Assembly (NCBI RefSeq): GCF_001592125.1
Contig: NZ_BCWI01000017.1
Location: forward strand, 1-64,000
Source of the DNA: Microbacterium hominis NBRC 15708
Lineage (GTDB): Bacteria; Actinomycetota; Actinomycetes; Actinomycetales; Microbacteriaceae
Direction of reading: 5' to 3'
DNA length: 64,000 nucleotides
Shown here: in pieces, positions 62,771 to 64,000 of the stretch
How the letters are laid out: the number at the start of each line of letters is the position of its first letter
Position numbering within the stretch: position 1 is the stretch's first letter
Position numbers and translations under genes: made by a program
The notes under the pieces: generated by a model
What the model was told of the DNA's origin: nothing
What the model saw: only the letters and a program-made list of their open reading frames with translations
The model's database searches: none

Positions 62771-64000
62771 TCACACGATTGGCCGATGCGGACCGCACCG
62801 CAGTGGTGTCTCCCGCGGCGCTGGCGGCGCGGCTGGGGCGCTGGGTCGACTCCGACGGGTCGCTGACGGCGAGTCTGGCCGCCGCTCTGCGCGCGCTCGT
62901 GAGCTCGGGCGAACTGCGCCCCGGTGACCGGCTGCCCTCGGAGCGTGCGCTCGCCGCGGCCGTCGCGGTCTCACGCGGCACGGTCGTGGCGGCCTACGCC
63001 GCGCTCGCCGACAGCGGCGTGCTGGAACGGCGGCAGGGCAGCGGCACGCGCGTCGCGGGGGCGGCGATCGCTCTGCCGGCCCGGCGCTCGCAGGGCGAGA
63101 GCCTCTTCCAAGCCGCGCCCGCCTCCATCGACCTCCTGCGCGCGGTGCCGCGCATCCCCCCGCGCACGATCGAGATCGTGCGCGGCTTCGATGCCGCCCT
63201 GGTCGCCGCGACGGCCGCCGATTCCGACCCCGCGGGCCTGCCCGAGGTGCGGGAGCGCATCGCGCGACTGCTGAGCGACGACGGCACGCCGACGACGCCC
63301 GAGCAGGTGATCGTCACCAGCGGCGCCCAGCAGGCGCTGAGCCTCGTGATCGACGAGCTCGTCGCGCCGGGCGACGTCGTGCTGAGCGAGGAGCTCAGCT
63401 GGCCCGGTCTCGTCGACCCGGTCCGGCGGCGGGGAGCGCGCGTGCACGGGGTGCCGATGACGCCGGACGGCGTCGACGTGGATGCACTGGAGGCCGCGAT
63501 CGTGGCCCTGCGCCCCGTCCTCATCGCCCTCAACCCCCACCACCACAACCCGACCGGATCACGGATGCCGCCGGCATCCCGTCTGGCGGTCGCCGAGCTC
63601 TCCGCCCGTTACGGCGTGCGCGTCATCGAAGACCGCGTGCTCGCGAACATCTCCTTCGACGGCGTCGTGCCGGTGTCGCTGGCGGCGTTGCGGTCGGACG
63701 CGCCCGTCATCGTCGTCGACTCGCTGTCGAAGTGGGCGTGGTTGGGCCTGCGCATCGGGTGGGCGCGCGCCGATCCCGTGCTGATCCGGAGACTGCGCGC
63801 GTCGCGGCAGCTCGTCGACCAGGCCGCCAGCGTGCCGGCGCAGCGGATGGCGCTGGGTCTTCTCGACGAGGCGCCCGCCCTGCGCCGCGACGCGAGCACC
63901 ACCCACGCCGCGGCGCTGGAGCGGCTGGTCCCGGTGGTGCACGAGCACCTTCCGGGCTGGAGCTTCGACGTGCCGCGCGGCGGCCTCTCGCTCTGGGCGC
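62734..64000 (+). CDS. MocR-type regulator (GntR helix-turn-helix plus class I aminotransferase domain), 3' end cut by window
   Basis: An open frame from the ATG at 62734 to the end of the window, 422 residues seen. Residues about 38-108 are a GntR winged helix (LAAALRALVSSGELRPGDRLPSERALAAAVAVSRGTVVAAYAALADSGVLERRQGSGT). From about 130 a PLP-dependent aminotransferase fold follows: VTSGAQQALSLVI, NPHHHNPTG (NPTG at 272-275), VIEDRV and the PLP Lys333 in DSLSKWAWLGLRIGW. MocR proteins sense PLP or amines and control vitamin B6, GABA or transport genes. No upstream Shine-Dalgarno is seen. Confidence 0.88.
   Translation, partial: MDAHDRATSPRVVTRLADADRTAVVSPAALAARLGRWVDSDGSLTASLAAALRALVSSGELRPGDRLPSERALAAAVAVSRGTVVAAYAALADSGVLERRQGSGTRVAGAAIALPARRSQGESLFQAAPASIDLLRAVPRIPPRTIEIVRGFDAALVAATAADSDPAGLPEVRERIARLLSDDGTPTTPEQVIVTSGAQQALSLVIDELVAPGDVVLSEELSWPGLVDPVRRRGARVHGVPMTPDGVDVDALEAAIVALRPVLIALNPHHHNPTGSRMPPASRLAVAELSARYGVRVIEDRVLANISFDGVVPVSLAALRSDAPVIVVDSLSKWAWLGLRIGWARADPVLIRRLRASRQLVDQAASVPAQRMALGLLDEAPALRRDASTTHAAALERLVPVVHEHLPGWSFDVPRGGLSLWA

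Overview
The window is high-GC chromosomal DNA from an actinobacterium, most likely a Microbacteriaceae member close to Microbacterium. The evidence is dense genes with frequent GTG starts and 4-bp ATGA/GTGA overlaps, pieces of the DUF222/HNH endonuclease family, actinobacterial Holin-X and YtxH proteins, LAxTG-type (class E sortase) surface signals, and many genes that look leaderless (TANNNT box followed by 6-7 nt and then the start codon). I saw no rRNA, tRNA, CRISPR array, transposase or intact phage module.

Layout. 1-3.9 kb: the end of a DUF222/HNH gene, hemY, a trio of small membrane-associated proteins, a structured leader and hemD. 3.9-12.5 kb: an acetylxylan-esterase-like hydrolase, an ABC exporter pair, and a coupled run of an enoyl-CoA hydratase-like hydrolase, an LssY-domain protein, a membrane protein and a J-domain/NERD-like protein, then an SLC13-type transporter. 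12.5-17 kb: a D,D-carboxypeptidase divergent from a TPP-riboswitch-controlled ECF transporter for thiamine or its precursor (ykoEDC). 17-22.3 kb: a SorC-type regulator divergent from glpD-glpF-glpK, with three matching operators between them. 22.4-25.4 kb: a coupled SDR/enoyl-CoA hydratase/SDR operon. 25.4-32.2 kb: a beta-glucoside operon (licT, RAT/terminator, PTS EIIBCA, 6-phospho-beta-glucosidase, two HAD phosphatases, LysE exporter). 32.3-40.8 kb: a seven-gene peptide uptake operon with a built-in carboxypeptidase, serine hydrolase and GbsR/MarR regulator.

40.8-56.6 kb is the most striking part, a fructan locus. It holds a LacI regulator, a sugar ABC importer, a cytoplasmic GH32-like enzyme, a secreted GH32 enzyme and a second LacI. 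A minus-strand coupled operon follows (choice-of-anchor-L surface protein, second LAxTG protein, membrane-anchored GH32), divergent from a secreted GH68 levansucrase across a perfect 30-bp palindrome. A sucrose-type PTS EIIBC comes after the levansucrase terminator. Together these could make levan from sucrose, hold and cut it at the cell surface, import short fructans by ABC transporter, split them inside, and take up sucrose by PTS.

56.6-64 kb: rlmN, an aldo/keto reductase, a Nudix hydrolase, a VOC protein, RNase HI, a GNAT acetyltransferase, a degraded DUF222 fragment next to a lower-GC patch with a small membrane protein, a UlaG-like metallo-hydrolase, and a MocR-type (GntR plus aminotransferase) regulator that runs off the end of the window.
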